Shown piece after piece: positions 30,851-40,419 of a stretch of DNA of 64,000 nt (position 1 is the stretch's first letter; each line of letters starts with the position of its first letter). The notes beneath the pieces were generated by a model. It was given only the letters and a program-made list of their open reading frames with translations. It was not told where the DNA came from and ran no database searches. A program made the translations under genes and the position numbers. The stretch is from CAVZVZ01 sp963778895 (lineage in GTDB: Bacteria > Actinomycetota > Acidimicrobiia > Acidimicrobiales > Acidimicrobilacustridaceae): contig CAVZVZ010000002.1 of assembly GCA_963778895.1 (NCBI GenBank), positions 434,001 to 498,000 on the forward strand. Reading direction: 5' to 3'.

Positions 30851-31792
30851 ATGGGTACCCACTCAGTCGATCCAATCTCGGTCGTTCTCGCCGCCGATGA
30901 CGGCTACGCCCTTCCGTTGACCGTCGCGGCGCGCTCGGTCATCGACTCCCTCGACCCGCGATCCGAACTGTGCGTCTACGTGCTGGACATGGGGATCGAA
31001 GCGCAGAATCGCCAAGAGGTCGAGAGGTCGCTCCGCGGCGACAAGTCGGAGGTCGTTTGGATCGATTCCCTGCAGTCGCAGGTGCGTGATCTGCCGAACA
31101 CCTGGCACGCGATCACCCGAGCGGGGTATGCGCGAATCTTCATCCCGACCGTCGTACCCGACGACGTTCACCGCGCGATCTATCTCGATTGCGACGTCAT
31201 TGCCATAAGAAGTGTCCACGAGCTGGCATCTAGTGAGATGAACGGCGCTGCTGCGATGGGGGTGCCTGATCTGCAATCGCCGTTCGTGTGCTCGCCGGCT
31301 GCCGTTCCCCGATGGTTCGAAGCAGGACGGTCGGCGTCGGAACTGAACTTCAACTCCGGCGTCATGCTCATGGATCTAGACGCATGGCGCGAGCGTGATC
31401 TGACGTCGAAACTGCTCACCTATCTGACCGATGGCAGCCACTACTTCGGTCAGGACCAAGAGGCGATCAACGCAACGCTCGCGGGCCAAATCGGTGAGCT
31501 CGACCCACGATGGAATCAACAGTCCGAGCTCTTCCAGCTCGAGTACGAGGTCACCCTCCCGTACTCCCGTGAAGAGCTGGCAGACCTCAAGGCTGATCCG
31601 TGGATCATCCACTATTCGAACCTGGGCAAGCCCTGGCAATTCGGCTGCCAGCACCCGATGCTCGATCGCTGGTTTGCCAGCCTTGATCGAACGACCTTCG
31701 CCGGATGGCGACCGAAGCGATCGCGCCGCGACTATTTGGCGATCGGTGAGCGGCAAGCGCGCTCCGCGGCGCGACGGCTCAAGATCATCTAG
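30851..31792 (+). CDS. glycosyltransferase family 8 protein
   Basis: The GT8 core begins ISVVLAADDGYALPLTVAAR and continues with the nucleotide-sugar/metal DxD in AIYLDCDVIAIRSVHEL (near residue 113), LNFNSGVMLMDLDAWRE, HYFGQDQEAINATLAG and IIHYSNLGKPWQFGC. These are the LgtC/glycogenin-type retaining galactosyl- or glucosyltransferase signatures. It probably adds a hexose to a cell-surface lipid or protein; no companion glycan cluster is present. The start is uncertain: ATGs at 30794 and 30851 or a TTG at 30764 are in frame, and the domain fits the shortest. Confidence 0.87.
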   Translation: MGTHSVDPISVVLAADDGYALPLTVAARSVIDSLDPRSELCVYVLDMGIEAQNRQEVERSLRGDKSEVVWIDSLQSQVRDLPNTWHAITRAGYARIFIPTVVPDDVHRAIYLDCDVIAIRSVHELASSEMNGAAAMGVPDLQSPFVCSPAAVPRWFEAGRSASELNFNSGVMLMDLDAWRERDLTSKLLTYLTDGSHYFGQDQEAINATLAGQIGELDPRWNQQSELFQLEYEVTLPYSREELADLKADPWIIHYSNLGKPWQFGCQHPMLDRWFASLDRTTFAGWRPKRSRRDYLAIGERQARSAARRLKII

Positions 31793-31893
31793 GCGTTGAC
31801 CAGGGAGAGCACGCCGTGCGGTCAGCGTCGCACCCTGAGGGGCGCGCCGGGCCGCGAACGCCTAGGCTGCGGGGCGTGTGGAATCGGGGGCGG

Positions 31894-34800
31894 ATGAATG
31901 ACCGTCACGCAACGTGGTGGAACGTCGTGACGGCACGGTGGCGTGGCTCCGAGCACCAGGGCTCGACTGTTTCACGATCGCGCAAGCGAACGGCGATCGT
32001 GGCGATCGCGATCTCCTGCACCTTCCTCCTCAGCAGCTGTTACCTGTCGGTCACCACCGGCTACGGCGGCGGCAACCTCCGGGCCGGTTGGTTCAACAAC
32101 ACCACGACGCTCACTCCGGGTCTCGTCAGCAGCGGCACGTTCGGTGAGATGTGGAACACGAGCGTGAACGGCCAGGTCTACGCCCAGCCGGTCGTCGACA
32201 ACGGCACGGTCGTGGCGGTCACCGAGGCGAACCACATCTACGGCTTCAACGAGTCGACGGGTGTGCAGACCTGGCATCGGCAAGTGGGTGTCCCCTTCAA
32301 TCCGAGCGACGTGAACTGCAGTGACCTCACACCCAGCATCGGGATCACGGGCACGCCGGTCGTGGACCCGCAAACCCACACCGCCTACTTCGTCAACAAG
32401 ACGTACCTGAGCGGGACGTCCGGGCCGGCCGCGTACTACGCCCACGCGGTCGACGTGGGCACGGGCGCGGAGCGGTCGGGTTTCCCGCTCCGTCTGCAGG
32501 GCACCGCGGCCAATGATCCGGCCACGACGTTCGACGCCACGGAGCACTTGCAGCGGCCGGGACTGCTCCTGATGGATGGGGTCGTGTACGCCGCGTTCGG
32601 TGGCCATTGCGATCACCCGAACTACCAGGGTTGGATCATCGGCTTCACGACCACCGGCCAGGTGTCCACGCTCTGGGATGACGAAGCGGGGGAGACGGGG
32701 AACCCGGGTGGTGGGATCTGGCAGTCCGGCGGCGGCATCGTGTCCGACGCGCCGGGCGAGATGATCGTCACGACCGGTAACGGCAACATCCCGGACTCGG
32801 CCACCCCGAGCTCGACGCCACCGTCGGCGTTGGGACAAGCCGTCGTCCGCTTGAAGGTGCAGCCTGACAAGTCGTTGCTGGCTACCGACTTCTTCACGCC
32901 TTACGACTCGGCGTTCCTCAACACGTGGGACGCCGACCTCGGCTCCGGCGCACCGGTTGCGCTCCCCACGGACAACTTCGGCACGCCGTCGATCCCGCGC
33001 CTCGGGCTCCAGATCGGCAAGCAGGGTTACCTCTACTTGCTGGACGAGACGCACCTCGGTGGCTTCCGACAGGGACCAAGTGGATCTGACGACGTCGTCC
33101 AACGGCTCGGACCGTTCGGCGGCGCCTGGTCGAAACCGGCGGTCTGGGGCGGCGACGGAGGCTACGCGTACATCACCACGGCCTCGGGTGGGGACACCGG
33201 ATTCGGGACGTCGGGGACCCTGCAGGCGTTCAAGTACGGGCTCGACGGCAACGGGAAGCCGACGTTCACCCGGGTCGGTTCGTCCTCGGACGCATTCGGT
33301 TTCGGCTCGGGCTCACCAGTGGTGTCCTCGAACAAGAGCCAATCCGGGTCCGCCCTCGTCTGGGTCATATGGGCGCCCGATGGTTCCGGCGCCAACTCCC
33401 AGCTGCGCGCTTACGACCCGGTTCCGGTGAACGGCACGATGAACCTGCGCTACTCGATCCCGATCGGAACATCATCGAAGTTCAGCGTGCCGGTGGTCTC
33501 CAACAACCGCGTGATCCTCGGCACTCGGGACGGCAAGATCCACAGCTACGGCTCGCCGATCAACACTGCGCTGTCGGGTTCGTCGTTGACCTTTCCTGAC
33601 ACCACGGTCGGCCAGAGCAGCGTTCGGACGATGACGCTCACGGCGAACCTCGACATCGACGTGTCACAGCTGTCGACCAACGACGCCCGCTTCGTCGTCG
33701 GCACACCGTCAACGTCGATACCAGCCCATCTGCTCGCCGGGCAGAGCCTCACGGTCCCGGTGACCTTCACGCCTACGACCGCGGCCCTCAGCTCGGCGTA
33801 CCTCACCGCGACCACGACGGCCGGCAACGTGGCCTTCGGGCTCGGCGGCACCGGACTCGCCACCGGCGCCCAACTCGTCTCGACTCCGCCCGCGATCAGT
33901 CTCGGCGGCGCCATCGTCAACGGGACACCCGTCACCGGCTCGGCGACGCTGCGCAACGCGGGAAGTGTGGCGCTGACCATCAACTCCACCAGCCTCCCCG
34001 CCGCGCCGTTCTCGGTCAGCGGACTGCCCGCCGTGGGCTCGTCGCTCGGTCCCGGAGCGCAGATCAGCGTGAACGTCACGTTCGCGCCCACGACGACGGG
34101 CGTGTTCACCGATGAGATAGATCTGTCGTCAACGGGCGGCGACATCGTGATACCGGTGTCGGGTACCTCATCGACCGCGCCGCACATGACGCTGAGCGCT
34201 ACGACGATCCCCTACGGCAACGTCGTGGTGGGGAGCACCAAGTCGCTGAGCTTCACGGTCACCAATGACGGTGGCGGACCGCTCAGCATTACGAAGTCCA
34301 AGCCACCGCTCGGTGTGTTCTCGGCCACCACGACGATCAACGAGGGCACAACCGTCCCGCCCGGGAGCTCCGTCACGGGGACCGTCCAGTTCGCGCCGGG
34401 CGCACTCGGAGCCGCTTCTGCAGGCTGGGACATCAACGGGAACGACGGCTCGGGTCTGCATACGATCACGTTCACCGGCACCGGCGTTGCTCCCGGGGCG
34501 CCGAACGCGCCCTCCGCGGGGGGATGGCAGTTCAACGGCAACGCGGCGTTGAGCGGAGCGAATCTGATCCTGACGACCAACGGGAGCGACGAGGCGGGCT
34601 CGGCCTTCTGGCCCACCGCGGTCTTGGCCAACGGCCTCACGGTCGCGTTCGACGCGACGATCGACCAGGGCACCGGCGCGGACGGGATGACGTTCACCTT
34701 CGGCGATCCGGCATTCGGAGCGAGCCCGACGTCGCTCGGTGACAAGGGGGGTGGACTCGGTTACGCGGGTATACCCGGCGTCGCCGTCACGTTCGACACG

Positions 34801-35091
34801 CACCAGAACGACTTGGACCCGGCGGACAACTTCCTTGGTGTCGCGACGTCGGCCAACGGGGGCAATGTCGACTACTTGGTCACCAACACGAGCATCCCCG
34901 TGCTGCGCAACTCGACCCGACATGTCTTGATCCGCTACTCGAGCGGAACGCTGCAGGTATCCATCGACGGCACGCTCTACGTGAGCCAGGCGGTCACGAT
35001 CCCCCCGCTGGCCTTCGTCGGCTGGACCGCCGGAACGGGCGGATTGACGGATCGGCACCTCGTCAAGAACGTCACGTTCAGTTACAGCTGA
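31894..35091 (+). CDS. large lipoprotein: PQQ-type propeller, choice-of-anchor repeats and L-type lectin domain
   Basis: A basic N-terminus leads to VAIAISCTFLLSSC, a lipoprotein signal with lipobox Cys, 150-odd bases after the chosen ATG. A PQQ-like beta-propeller follows (VYAQPVVDNGTVVAVTEANH, IYGFNESTGVQTWHRQV, GKQGYLYLLDETHLGG, NNRVILGTRDGKIHSYGSP). Three tandem ASPM-SPD-2-Hydin/choice-of-anchor-D type modules come next (LTFPDTTVGQSSVRTMTL, ITVG-like VNVTFAPTTTGVFTDEI, IPYGNVVVGSTKSLSFTVTN). A C-terminal legume-lectin-like domain closes it (GADGMTFTFGDPAFG, VAVTFDTHQNDLDPADNFLG, RHVLIRYSSGTLQVSIDGTL). The protein is extracytoplasmic and likely binds polysaccharide; no catalytic residues are evident. 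A GTG at 31816 is an alternative start. The frame is intact over 3.2 kb. Confidence 0.87.
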   Translation: MNDRHATWWNVVTARWRGSEHQGSTVSRSRKRTAIVAIAISCTFLLSSCYLSVTTGYGGGNLRAGWFNNTTTLTPGLVSSGTFGEMWNTSVNGQVYAQPVVDNGTVVAVTEANHIYGFNESTGVQTWHRQVGVPFNPSDVNCSDLTPSIGITGTPVVDPQTHTAYFVNKTYLSGTSGPAAYYAHAVDVGTGAERSGFPLRLQGTAANDPATTFDATEHLQRPGLLLMDGVVYAAFGGHCDHPNYQGWIIGFTTTGQVSTLWDDEAGETGNPGGGIWQSGGGIVSDAPGEMIVTTGNGNIPDSATPSSTPPSALGQAVVRLKVQPDKSLLATDFFTPYDSAFLNTWDADLGSGAPVALPTDNFGTPSIPRLGLQIGKQGYLYLLDETHLGGFRQGPSGSDDVVQRLGPFGGAWSKPAVWGGDGGYAYITTASGGDTGFGTSGTLQAFKYGLDGNGKPTFTRVGSSSDAFGFGSGSPVVSSNKSQSGSALVWVIWAPDGSGANSQLRAYDPVPVNGTMNLRYSIPIGTSSKFSVPVVSNNRVILGTRDGKIHSYGSPINTALSGSSLTFPDTTVGQSSVRTMTLTANLDIDVSQLSTNDARFVVGTPSTSIPAHLLAGQSLTVPVTFTPTTAALSSAYLTATTTAGNVAFGLGGTGLATGAQLVSTPPAISLGGAIVNGTPVTGSATLRNAGSVALTINSTSLPAAPFSVSGLPAVGSSLGPGAQISVNVTFAPTTTGVFTDEIDLSSTGGDIVIPVSGTSSTAPHMTLSATTIPYGNVVVGSTKSLSFTVTNDGGGPLSITKSKPPLGVFSATTTINEGTTVPPGSSVTGTVQFAPGALGAASAGWDINGNDGSGLHTITFTGTGVAPGAPNAPSAGGWQFNGNAALSGANLILTTNGSDEAGSAFWPTAVLANGLTVAFDATIDQGTGADGMTFTFGDPAFGASPTSLGDKGGGLGYAGIPGVAVTFDTHQNDLDPADNFLGVATSANGGNVDYLVTNTSIPVLRNSTRHVLIRYSSGTLQVSIDGTLYVSQAVTIPPLAFVGWTAGTGGLTDRHLVKNVTFSYS

Positions 35092-35118
35092 CGAGGCGCG
35101 TTCGGCCGTGTCGCCTCG
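35092..35118 (+). terminator. possible hairpin terminator
   Basis: CGAGGCG and CGCCTCG form a 7-bp stem with a 13-base loop immediately after the lectin-lipoprotein stop codon. There is no T tract. The stem is modest, so this is a weak call resting mostly on position. Confidence 0.35.
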
Positions 35119-35235
35119 GCGGCACCGGGGTACGGTTCCACCGAATCCTCCGTTCGTAGCCATCCACCTGGGACGCCGTCGCTGTACGGCTTCTGCGGTG
35201 AGGGTCGCGTCCCCATCGGAGGTGAGAGGTGCACC

Positions 35236-35757
35236 ATGGCCCGCAGCCGAACCCACCCATCGGGAGCCGAGGATCGAGCAACGGACACGGCCGAACGCGC
35301 CGAGGTCGTGTTGGATCTGCGTGGCAGCGCGCCGCTGATCGACCTGCGTGACGCGCCGACGGTCCGACTCTCGGGACCGCCGGTGCTCGAGCGATCGTCG
35401 GATGCAGAGGGCATCGCGGGGCCTCACGGGATCGAACGCCGTGACGCCACCCAACGCGCGCGTTACGTCGCAGTGATCGTGATCGCCGTCCTCAACATCC
35501 TCGACATCATCACGACCTACATCGCCATATCCATGGGCGCCCACGAGGGCAACCCGATCGTGGCCTGGATGATCTCGAGCCGGTTCATCATCTTCGCCAA
35601 GATCCTGACGTGTGGCGGTCTCATCTTCGGCGCCCTCCTGGCCAGCCAGCGCCGTCGCCGCGTGACCCTGCCGGGATTGTGCATCGCGTGGGCGGTGGTC
35701 GGCGTGTATTCGCTCGTCGTGTTGCTCAACACCTTGAACGTGCTGTCGCGCCTTTGA
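35236..35757 (+). CDS. DUF5658-like integral membrane protein
   Basis: The 173-residue protein has a charged, probably disordered N-terminal half (to about residue 75). Three membrane segments follow: YVAVIVIAVLNILDIITTYI, FIIFAKILTCGGLIFGALLA and GLCIAWAVVGVYSLVVLLNT. LNILDIITTYIAISMGAHEGNP is the hallmark of DUF5658, where the intramembrane Asp and the loop EGNP are conserved. No function is known for the family. It follows the lectin lipoprotein and precedes a stress protein. Confidence 0.82.
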   Translation: MARSRTHPSGAEDRATDTAERAEVVLDLRGSAPLIDLRDAPTVRLSGPPVLERSSDAEGIAGPHGIERRDATQRARYVAVIVIAVLNILDIITTYIAISMGAHEGNPIVAWMISSRFIIFAKILTCGGLIFGALLASQRRRRVTLPGLCIAWAVVGVYSLVVLLNTLNVLSRL

Positions 35758-35812
35758 TCGGGTGGCCCTCGCCGGGGTGGCGAACGTCCGGTCCAGGGGC
35801 AAGGATTCGTCC

Positions 35813-36289
35813 ATGTTCGATGTGATCGTGGTCGGGACGGATGGCTCAGAGTCGGCGCAGGTGGCGGTGCGGCGAGCAACGCAACTCGCGGCGTTGACGA
35901 ACGGAGCTCTGCACATCGTGTCCGCCTATCACCCGGTGTCGGTGGGCAGTGTTGGATTGGCAGCAAGTGCCGGCGCGGCGACCGTCGATGTGGAACATGT
36001 CAATCGGAGTGTCGCCGCTGTAGCTGAGGAGACGTGCGAGCACGCAGCCTCCGAGGCGCGACGACAGAACGTGTCCGTCGAGACCCATGCGGTTCCGGGC
36101 GATCCCGCCGACGCGCTCGTCACCCTTGCCGAAAACGTCGGCGCCACCTTGCTCGTCGTCGGGAACAGAGGGATGAGTGGAGCGCGACGTTTCGTCCTAG
36201 GCAGCGTTCCCAACAAGGTCTCGCACCACTGTTCCTGCAGCGTGCTCATCATCGACACGACTACCGATCACGCGGCCTCGTCCGACTGA
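35813..36289 (+). CDS. universal stress protein, UspA family
   Basis: The 158-residue single-domain Usp begins MFDVIVVGTDGSESAQVAVR, with the Asp that contacts adenine. The ATP-binding signature near the end reads VVGNRGMSGARRFVLGSVPNKVSHH, matching G-2x-G-9x-G(S/T). ATP-binding Usp proteins in actinobacteria respond to hypoxia or starvation. The ATG at 35813 is chosen because it starts the fold directly. The gene is intact. Confidence 0.92.
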   Translation: MFDVIVVGTDGSESAQVAVRRATQLAALTNGALHIVSAYHPVSVGSVGLAASAGAATVDVEHVNRSVAAVAEETCEHAASEARRQNVSVETHAVPGDPADALVTLAENVGATLLVVGNRGMSGARRFVLGSVPNKVSHHCSCSVLIIDTTTDHAASSD

Positions 36290-36308
36290 CCAGCGGCGGT
36301 AGCGGCCG

Positions 36309-37259
36309 TCAGCTGTCGATCTTCAACCCGCGTGCCAACGCGATCATCAGTTCGTGGTTGGCTCGCTTCGACACGGCGGCGTTGGGGATGAGCGCGGATC
36401 CGTGGAACGTGCCCGGGTAGCTGTGCAGTTCGACGCTCACGCCGGCTTCCATGAGGCGTAAGGCGTAGACGATGCCCTCGTCGCGCAACGGGTCGTACTC
36501 CATCGTCGTGATGTAGGCGGGTGGGAGCGCGCCGAGGTCGGTCGCGACAGACGGCGATGCGTAGGGCGACACCTCGCCGTTGTGGTCGGCGCCGAGGTAC
36601 ATCTGCCAGCTCTTGATCGCATTGCCGCGATTCCACATCGGCGTATCGACGAACGAGCGCATGCTGGTGGTCTCGAGTCGGTGATCGAGCTCCGGGATGC
36701 CGAGGAACTGAAAACAGACCGGGGGACCACCGCGGTCCCGGGCGAGGAGCACTGTGGCCGCCGTCAGACCACCGCCCGCGCTCTGCCCGCCCACCCCGAT
36801 GCGATCGACGTCGATGCCGAGTTCGCTTCCTTGACCGTGCAACCACACGAGCGCCGCGAAACAGTCCTCGACGCCCGCGGGGAAGGGGTGCTCGGGAGCG
36901 AGTCGATACTCGACCGTCGCGACCGCGATTCCGAGTTGGCGGGCCAATGCGACGGCGAAGCTGTGCTCCATTTCGATGGAGCCGAGTACGAAGCCGCCGC
37001 CGTGGATATCGAGGAAGGCCGGCCGACCGCCGTCGGGCAGAGCGCCGTCGGGTGCGTACATCCGCACCAGCACGTCGGGCGATCCCTCCGGTCCGGGCAC
37101 CTGATGATCGGTGATCGCGATCCCTGCAGTGTCGACCCCTTCGTTGAGCGGTCCGACGATGTCGAGCAATCCGGCGCGAGCGGCCTCGAGATCGTCGAGC
37201 GACGCCGCCGGCAGAAGCTCGACGATCGGTGCCAGCTCGGGGTCGAAGTCGTAGCTCAT
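36309..37259 (-). CDS. alpha/beta hydrolase, hormone-sensitive-lipase (HSL) type esterase
   Basis: The 316-residue esterase has the HSL oxyanion motif LDIHGGGFVLGS, the nucleophile Ser in GVGGQSAGGGLT (GxSxG), Asp in TMEYDPLRDEG and His in GTFHGSALIP. EYRLAPEHPFPAGVEDC is typical of family IV carboxylesterases. Such enzymes cleave short esters or lactones. In this catabolic neighbourhood it could open lactones or esters produced by Baeyer-Villiger oxidation, which is inference. Start codons ATG 37259 and 37268 are both possible. It is divergent from the reductase at 37293 with about 34 bases between. Confidence 0.9.
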   Translation of the reverse strand: MSYDFDPELAPIVELLPAASLDDLEAARAGLLDIVGPLNEGVDTAGIAITDHQVPGPEGSPDVLVRMYAPDGALPDGGRPAFLDIHGGGFVLGSIEMEHSFAVALARQLGIAVATVEYRLAPEHPFPAGVEDCFAALVWLHGQGSELGIDVDRIGVGGQSAGGGLTAATVLLARDRGGPPVCFQFLGIPELDHRLETTSMRSFVDTPMWNRGNAIKSWQMYLGADHNGEVSPYASPSVATDLGALPPAYITTMEYDPLRDEGIVYALRLMEAGVSVELHSYPGTFHGSALIPNAAVSKRANHELMIALARGLKIDS

Positions 37260-37292
37260 GGGTGTCATCGTCGCACAACCTATGCTGGGCGA

Positions 37293-38357
37293 GTGCACAA
37301 CACACCTCGGTTCAGGGTCGTTCAGTGGACGACAGGCAACGTCGGCAAGAGCTCCGTGCAAGCGATCGCGGCGAACCCCACGCTCGAACTCGTCGGGTGC
37401 TACGCGTGGTCGCCGGAGAAGGTCGGTCGCGATGTCGGCGAGCTGTGCGGCATCGACCCACTGGGTGTTGCCGCTACCGATGACGTCGACGCGCTGCTTG
37501 CGCTCGAGCCGGACTGCGTGGTCTACAACCCGATGTGGATGAACACCGACGAGCTGGTGCGCATCCTGTCGGCCGGCGTGAACGTCGTGGCGACGGCCGC
37601 GTTCATCACCGGGCACAACCTCGGTGCCGAGCGCGACCGGATCATCGAGGCATGCCAAATGGGCCGCTCGACGATGTTCGGCACCGGCATCAGCCCGGGT
37701 TTCGCCGAGCTGTTGGCCATCGTGTCGGCAACCATCTGCGACCGCGTCGACAAGGTCACGGTCAACGAGGCGGCGGACACCACGTTCTACGACTCACCGG
37801 CAACCGAGATCCCGGTCGGCTTCGGCAAACCGATCGACCATCCCGACCTGCAGGCGATGACGGCACACGGCACGGCAGTCTTCGGTGAGGCCGTGAAGCT
37901 GGTCGCCGACGCGCTCGGTGTGGAGCTCGACGACGTGCGCTGCGAAGCGGAGTACGCGCAGACCACTGCCGACCTCGACCTCGGTTCGTGGACCATCGCG
38001 GCGGGATGCGTCGCCGGTGTCGCGGCGAGCTGGAAGGGATCGGTCGGCGACAGGGTCGTGGTCGAGCTCAACGTCCGGTGGCGCAAGGGACAGACGCTCG
38101 AGCCGGACTGGAAGATCGAACAGGACGGCTGGGTGATCCAGATCGACGGGCGGCCGACCGTGACGCTCAACGTCGGCTTCCTCCCGCCGCCCGACTTCGA
38201 GGCCGAAACGATCGCCGACTTCATGGTGCTCGGGCACATCATGACGGCGGCGCCGCCGCTCAACGCGATCCCAGCTGTCGTCGCGGCCGCGCCGGGCATC
38301 GCTACCTACAACGACCTCTCGCTGGTCCTTCCCCGTGGCCTCGTGCCGCTCGGGTAG
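37293..38357 (+). CDS. dihydrodipicolinate-reductase-like NAD(P)-dependent oxidoreductase
   Basis: The 354-residue protein starts at GTG with FRVVQWTTGNVGKSSVQAI, a Rossmann motif of the 2,4-diaminopentanoate dehydrogenase/DHDPR-like family widespread in mycobacteria. CVVYNPMWMNTDELVRIL, VATAAFITG and MFGTGISPGFAELLAIV follow the family pattern; the C-terminal half is the dimerisation/substrate domain. Family members frequently sit in steroid or lipid catabolic clusters without an assigned reaction. TATGCT seven bases before the GTG looks like a -10 box, suggesting a leaderless transcript. The gene is intact. Confidence 0.88.
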   Translation: MHNTPRFRVVQWTTGNVGKSSVQAIAANPTLELVGCYAWSPEKVGRDVGELCGIDPLGVAATDDVDALLALEPDCVVYNPMWMNTDELVRILSAGVNVVATAAFITGHNLGAERDRIIEACQMGRSTMFGTGISPGFAELLAIVSATICDRVDKVTVNEAADTTFYDSPATEIPVGFGKPIDHPDLQAMTAHGTAVFGEAVKLVADALGVELDDVRCEAEYAQTTADLDLGSWTIAAGCVAGVAASWKGSVGDRVVVELNVRWRKGQTLEPDWKIEQDGWVIQIDGRPTVTLNVGFLPPPDFEAETIADFMVLGHIMTAAPPLNAIPAVVAAAPGIATYNDLSLVLPRGLVPLG

Positions 38358-38366
38358 CGCGCTGGA

Positions 38367-39110
38367 TCAGATGTACATGCCGCCGTTGACGCCGATGATC
38401 TGGCCGGTGATGTAGCTGCCCTCGTCGGAGCAGAGGAACGAACAGGCCGACGCGATGTCGTCGGGCGTACCGGCCCGGCCGAGGGGGATCATGGGTCCGA
38501 CGACGTCGACGCCGGGGAAGTCGCCGTCCGCGACGGCCTTGTCGACCATCGGTGTGTCGACGAGGCTTGGTGGGATCGTGTTGACGGTGATGCCGCTGCG
38601 GGCGAGCTCGACCGCGAGAGCTCTGGTGAGCCCGATGACGCCGCCCTTCGACGCCGCGTAGTGAGCCATCCTCGGGGCGCCCGACTGCGCGCTGGACGAG
38701 GAGATGGTGACGATGCGTCCCCAGCCCGCAGTGAGCATGTCCGCTACTGCGGCGTGCACGCACGTGAAGGTGCCGGTGAGGTTGACGGCGATGATGCGGT
38801 CCCAGATCTCCGGAGTGATGTCGAGCACCCCGTCGAAGGATTCGACGCCCGCGCTGGTGACCAGGATCTCGACGGGTCCGAGCTCGTTGCGGACCTGCGC
38901 GAACCCCGCGTCGACCGAAGCCCAGTCGGCGACGTCGACGTCCACCGCCAGCGCCGTACCACCCGCCGATGTGAGCTCGTCGGCGGCCGACTTGGCGGCG
39001 GCGCCGTCGCGATCGAAGACAGCGACGCGGTAGCCGTCGGCCACGAACCGTCGGACGACGCCGAGCCCGATGCCCGACGCGCCCCCGGTGACGACGGCGA
39101 CCCGGCTCAT
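38367..39110 (-). CDS. SDR-family oxidoreductase, FabG-like
   Basis: The 247-residue classical SDR has VAVVTGGASGIGLGV (cofactor), Asp in VAVFDRDG (NAD preference), VTSAG, catalytic Ser in TISSSSAQSG, HYAASKGG (Tyr, Lys) and the end GQIIGVNGGMYI. The ATG overlaps the stop of the upstream P450 (ATGA at 39107-39110), so the two are co-translated. A P450 followed by an SDR suggests hydroxylation then oxidation of the new alcohol to a ketone, an inference from gene order. Confidence 0.92.
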   Translation of the reverse strand: MSRVAVVTGGASGIGLGVVRRFVADGYRVAVFDRDGAAAKSAADELTSAGGTALAVDVDVADWASVDAGFAQVRNELGPVEILVTSAGVESFDGVLDITPEIWDRIIAVNLTGTFTCVHAAVADMLTAGWGRIVTISSSSAQSGAPRMAHYAASKGGVIGLTRALAVELARSGITVNTIPPSLVDTPMVDKAVADGDFPGVDVVGPMIPLGRAGTPDDIASACSFLCSDEGSYITGQIIGVNGGMYI

Positions 39111-40393
39111 CGCGGCACGTCCACGGGCTCGAACTCCAAATGCACCCTGGTGAGGCCACGGAGGATCCATGTCGGTTCGTAGTGGAACCGGCGGGCTCCC
39201 GCCGGGCCGTGGTGCTCCTCGGAAAGGCGAATGTCCCGCATCCGGTCGAGGATGCGCTCGAGGCTCACCCGGCCCTCGACGCGGGCGAGCGGTCCACCGG
39301 GACACGAGTGCGCGCCGCGCCCGAACGCCATGTGGGCTTGGGCGTTGGGCCGGTCGATCCGGAACTCCCCGGGGCACTCGAACCGTCGGGGGTCGCGATT
39401 GGCCGCGCCGTTGAGCAGCATGACCGGAGTGCCGGCCTTGATGTCGACACCACCGATGCTCGTCGAGCGGCGTGTGAGGCGGAAATCGGTCTTCACGGGA
39501 CTCTCGACCCGAAGCACCTCTTCGAGGAAGTCGGGAATCTGGTCGCGGTGCTCGCGCAGTTGGTCCTGGATCTCCGGATGCTCGGCCAGATGCTTGAGCG
39601 CGGCAGCCAGCAAGCGCGCGGTGGTCTCCTGGCCGGCGGCGAACAGGAACGTCGACGTGCGCACGACGGCAGTCACGTCCGGCATCGTGCCGTCGGGGTA
39701 GGTCGCCAGTGCCAACTTGGTGAGCACGTCCTCGCGCGGCTCCCGGCGACGGTCCTCGATGTAGTCGGCAAACCATTCATCGAGCCAGGCAAGGGGGTTC
39801 TCGCCAGGGCTACCGTCCGCGCCGGCGCCGACCTCGCCAACGGTGCCGGTCAACCCGAAGCCCTCGCGGAACTTCTGGTGGTCGACCTCTGGCACACCCA
39901 ACACGTCGGCGACGACGAGCATGGCGAAGGGCTGCGCGTAGGCGGTGATGAACTCGCACTGGCCGTCGGCGACGAACTCGCCGAGCTGCTGGTCGGCGAG
40001 GCGCCACATGAACGCCTCGTTGTCCTTCAGCCGGCGCGGCGTGAGGAGCCGCATCAGGATGGCCCGCTCGCGCGTGTGGTCCGGCGGGTCCATGGTGACC
40101 ATGTGCTCGTGCATCGGCAGCTGGTCGCGGTACTGGGCGACGATGTCGGTCACGTCGTCACCCTCGAGCGGCACCGGGAACTCGGCGTACGGGCCGATCA
40201 CCGAGTTGCACGACGAGAAGCTGTCGGTGTCCTTGTAGATCTCCCAGGCCTCGTCGTAGCCGGTCACCGCCACCACCCCCAGGTGCGGCAGCGGCAGCAC
40301 CGGGCATTCCGAGCGGAGCTCGTCGAAGTAGGGGTACGGGTCCACGAGCAGGGACTCGTCGGTGAAGTAGTCGATCGTCGACCAGTCGCTCAA
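39107..40393 (-). CDS. cytochrome P450 monooxygenase
   Basis: A TTG at 40393 follows a GAGGGAGAG ribosome site and gives 428 residues. The I-helix reads LFAAGQETTARLL, the K-helix ExxR is in EEVLRVESPV, and the heme loop is MAFGRGAHSCPGGPLARVEG with the proximal Cys. HTRERAILMRLLTPRRLKD is the C-helix. The architecture matches soluble bacterial class I P450s that use ferredoxin; no ferredoxin is encoded here. It is translationally coupled to the SDR. A 22-bp dyad lies 27 bases upstream. Confidence 0.93.
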   Translation of the reverse strand: MSDWSTIDYFTDESLLVDPYPYFDELRSECPVLPLPHLGVVAVTGYDEAWEIYKDTDSFSSCNSVIGPYAEFPVPLEGDDVTDIVAQYRDQLPMHEHMVTMDPPDHTRERAILMRLLTPRRLKDNEAFMWRLADQQLGEFVADGQCEFITAYAQPFAMLVVADVLGVPEVDHQKFREGFGLTGTVGEVGAGADGSPGENPLAWLDEWFADYIEDRRREPREDVLTKLALATYPDGTMPDVTAVVRTSTFLFAAGQETTARLLAAALKHLAEHPEIQDQLREHRDQIPDFLEEVLRVESPVKTDFRLTRRSTSIGGVDIKAGTPVMLLNGAANRDPRRFECPGEFRIDRPNAQAHMAFGRGAHSCPGGPLARVEGRVSLERILDRMRDIRLSEEHHGPAGARRFHYEPTWILRGLTRVHLEFEPVDVPR

Positions 40394-40419
40394 AGTCGTC
40401 TCTCCCTCAGAACCCGAAA

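Noticed and set aside
34168..35916. 582-codon minus-strand frame over the lectin lipoprotein
   Set aside because: No domain is visible. The opposite strand has continuous family motifs; this is a GC-driven shadow.
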